From the NCBI GenBank assembly GCA_963707695.1, contig CAVPQY010000003.1, positions 868,001 to 932,000 of the forward strand: a DNA stretch of 64,000 bases. Direction: 5' to 3'. The DNA comes from JAOPZW01 sp963707695 (GTDB taxonomy: Bacteria; Actinomycetota; Thermoleophilia; Solirubrobacterales; Solirubrobacteraceae). The position numbers and the translations under genes are program-made. Positions 62,732-64,000 of the stretch are shown in pieces (the first letter of the stretch is position 1; the number at the start of each line of letters is the position of its first letter). The notes under the pieces are model-generated. The model was not told the origin of the DNA. It saw only the letters and a program-made list of their open reading frames with translations, and did not search any database.

Positions 62732-64000
62732 CGGACCGTCCGCGCCACGGGCGCGAGGTCGACGAGGACCTGGGCGGCGACCCGGCCGGGCAGCTTCGTC
62801 CCGGCCGGCAGCCGCAGGGAGACCCCGGTCACGCGACCGTCGGGGTCGGCGGCCACCGTCGTCAGCGACGCGAGGTCGAGGTCGACGGGGGCGCCGGTGT
62901 CGGCGTCGGTGAGCAGGATCGCGACGACGTGGCGGGCCGCGGGCAGCGCCGTCCCGGCCAGGCGCGCCGTGACCGCCCCCGGCGCGGCGGCCGTCGGGCG
63001 GCGCAGCTCGGGGCCGGCGACCCGGACGCCCGCCGGCGCGCGCGTGCCCGGACCGGTGTGGGGGCGGGTCGTCGCCGTGCCCGAGGTGACGAGGACGTCG
63101 TCGTCGTTGCAGAGCCGGATCGCCCGCAGGAGCGGCCCGTAGACGGGCACCCCGCCGCACGCGGTCTCGGTCACGAGGCTCGGCGCGCCGCGCGGGCGCA
63201 GGTGCGGGCCCAAGAGGGTCCGGAGCTCCAGGCGCCGGGTCGGGACGTCGCCGAAGGAGAACCGCACCCGGGCCCGGCGGGCGGAGGCCACCAGGCGGTC
63301 CCCCCGCCACGAGGCGCGCAGGGCGAACGCGGTCGCGGCGGTCGGATCGGGGCGCAGGACGCCGTCCGCGCCGCGGGTCGCCCCGATCGCCCAGAGCGTC
63401 AGCTCGCCGGGGTGCGCCGGGTCGCTCGCGACGGGCCCGAGGAGCAGCTCGGTCTGGTCGAAGCCGATCTGGTTGACGCTCGCCAGGAAGGCCGGCTCGG
63501 GGACGGCCAGGCGGGTGAGCTCGAAGGCCCCGAGCCGCGCGGGCCCGCGTCGCGCCGGCGCGGTGCGCAGGCGCAGCGTCCGGGCGAACCCCGTGCGGCC
63601 GACGCGTGCCGTGACGCGCAGCGCGTAGCGCCGCCCCGGCCGCAGGGCGCGCCGGGGGACGACGACGAGCTCCCGCCCGTCGGCGGACGGCTGCAGCCGG
63701 ACCGGCACGGGCGGGTCGACCGTGGCCTGCGGTGCCCCCGACGGCGGCGCCGAGGTGAGCGGCAGCAGCCGCAGGGTGGCGTGCGGCGCGTCCAGGCCGA
63801 CGGGGATCGTCCGGCCCCGGCGGCGCACGAGGAGGTGCACGGGCAGCGCCGCCGTCGCCGGCAGCGCCCGCCGGCCGAAGCCGCGTGCCTCGAGCTGGCC
63901 GCCGGGCGTCACGCCCACGAGCCGGCGCGCGTCGCGCGGCAGCGGCTCGGCCGGTCGGACGTCGCAGCGCGCGGCGCGCCGGTGCCGAAGGCACCAGTCG
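62728..64000 (-). CDS. Hypothetical exported/surface protein (5' end beyond window)
   Basis: At least 423 residues in one open frame to the window edge; no start is required inside. The beta-rich sequence (RTIPVGLDAPHATLRLLPL, GRRYALRVTARVGRTGFARTLRLRTAPA, FLASVNQIGFDQTELLLGPV, APAGVRVAGPELRRPTAA) suggests Ig-like or adhesin-type folds. ALRP-GRRYALRV resembles the Big_5 type bacterial Ig strand pattern. A pair of cysteines (TETACGGV, AIRLCNDDD) may form a disulfide. No enzyme motif is seen. It is encoded just upstream of the glycosyltransferase and probably belongs to the envelope cluster. Confidence 0.55.
   Translation of the reverse strand, partial: DWCLRHRRAARCDVRPAEPLPRDARRLVGVTPGGQLEARGFGRRALPATAALPVHLLVRRRGRTIPVGLDAPHATLRLLPLTSAPPSGAPQATVDPPVPVRLQPSADGRELVVVPRRALRPGRRYALRVTARVGRTGFARTLRLRTAPARRGPARLGAFELTRLAVPEPAFLASVNQIGFDQTELLLGPVASDPAHPGELTLWAIGATRGADGVLRPDPTAATAFALRASWRGDRLVASARRARVRFSFGDVPTRRLELRTLLGPHLRPRGAPSLVTETACGGVPVYGPLLRAIRLCNDDDVLVTSGTATTRPHTGPGTRAPAGVRVAGPELRRPTAAAPGAVTARLAGTALPAARHVVAILLTDADTGAPVDLDLASLTTVAADPDGRVTGVSLRLPAGTKLPGRVAAQVLVDLAPVARTVR

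Overview
The window is very GC-rich, densely coding actinobacterial chromosome that carries the replication-origin neighbourhood. The order rpmH-rnpA-yidD-yidC-jag-rsmG-parA-parB on the minus strand, facing dnaA-dnaN-recF-DUF721-gyrB-gyrA on the plus strand, is the classic bacterial oriC layout. The FhaA-FhaB-PstP-FtsW/RodA-PbpA-PknB block is an actinobacterial hallmark. Base composition, the FHA/PknB block followed by ddl, and a GyrB of 804 residues make a deep-branching actinobacterium of the Thermoleophilia/Solirubrobacterales type my best guess. This is inference, since no rRNA gene is present. Most genes point away from about 21-23 kb, as expected for leading-strand genes around an origin.

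Layout. 0-8 kb: tetrapyrrole genes (tandem AhbA/AhbB-type siroheme decarboxylase, hemB) with a GNAT acetyltransferase and an AI-2E permease; then YmdB-type phosphoesterase facing an envelope glycosyltransferase/phosphatase operon. 8-10.9 kb: PLP aminotransferase, a first D-Ala-D-Ala ligase, bifunctional nuclease. 11-15.5 kb: nucleoside salvage (adenosine deaminase, deoC, punA, a CYTH-cytidine deaminase fusion, and divergent upp). 15.8-18.8 kb: tRNA-Ile, parB, parA, rsmG and a cluster of three parS sites. 18.8-31.1 kb: origin core, gyrase and a possible small RNA gene after gyrA. 31-36 kb: FAD oxidase, HNH nuclease, prephenate dehydratase and two membrane proteins. 36-47.6 kb: three Ser/Thr kinases, FHA proteins, phosphatase, FtsW/RodA, PBP2 and a second ddl. 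47.6-51.8 kb: DsbA-like protein, WhiG/FliA-like sigma factor, purM, UppP, DedA. 51.8-64 kb: an envelope polysaccharide/glycosylation cluster (DegT aminotransferase, DUF354, PglF/CapD-type dehydratase, LytR_C protein, histidine phosphatase, FlgD-Ig protein, O-antigen ligase-like protein, glycosyltransferase, truncated surface protein).

How the genes work together. The centre replicates and segregates the chromosome: DnaA, beta clamp, RecF, gyrase, and ParAB acting on parS. The right half builds and regulates the envelope: peptidoglycan precursor ligase, elongation/division polymerases under Ser/Thr phosphorylation, undecaprenyl recycling and surface glycans. The left side handles heme precursors and nucleoside recovery.

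Quality warning. About 19 single-base shifts break 13 otherwise well-conserved genes, while the 18.8-31.1 kb and 37.8-50.3 kb stretches are clean. I read these as sequence errors, not gene decay, and annotate the genes across the shifts. No CRISPR array, insertion sequence or prophage was seen.
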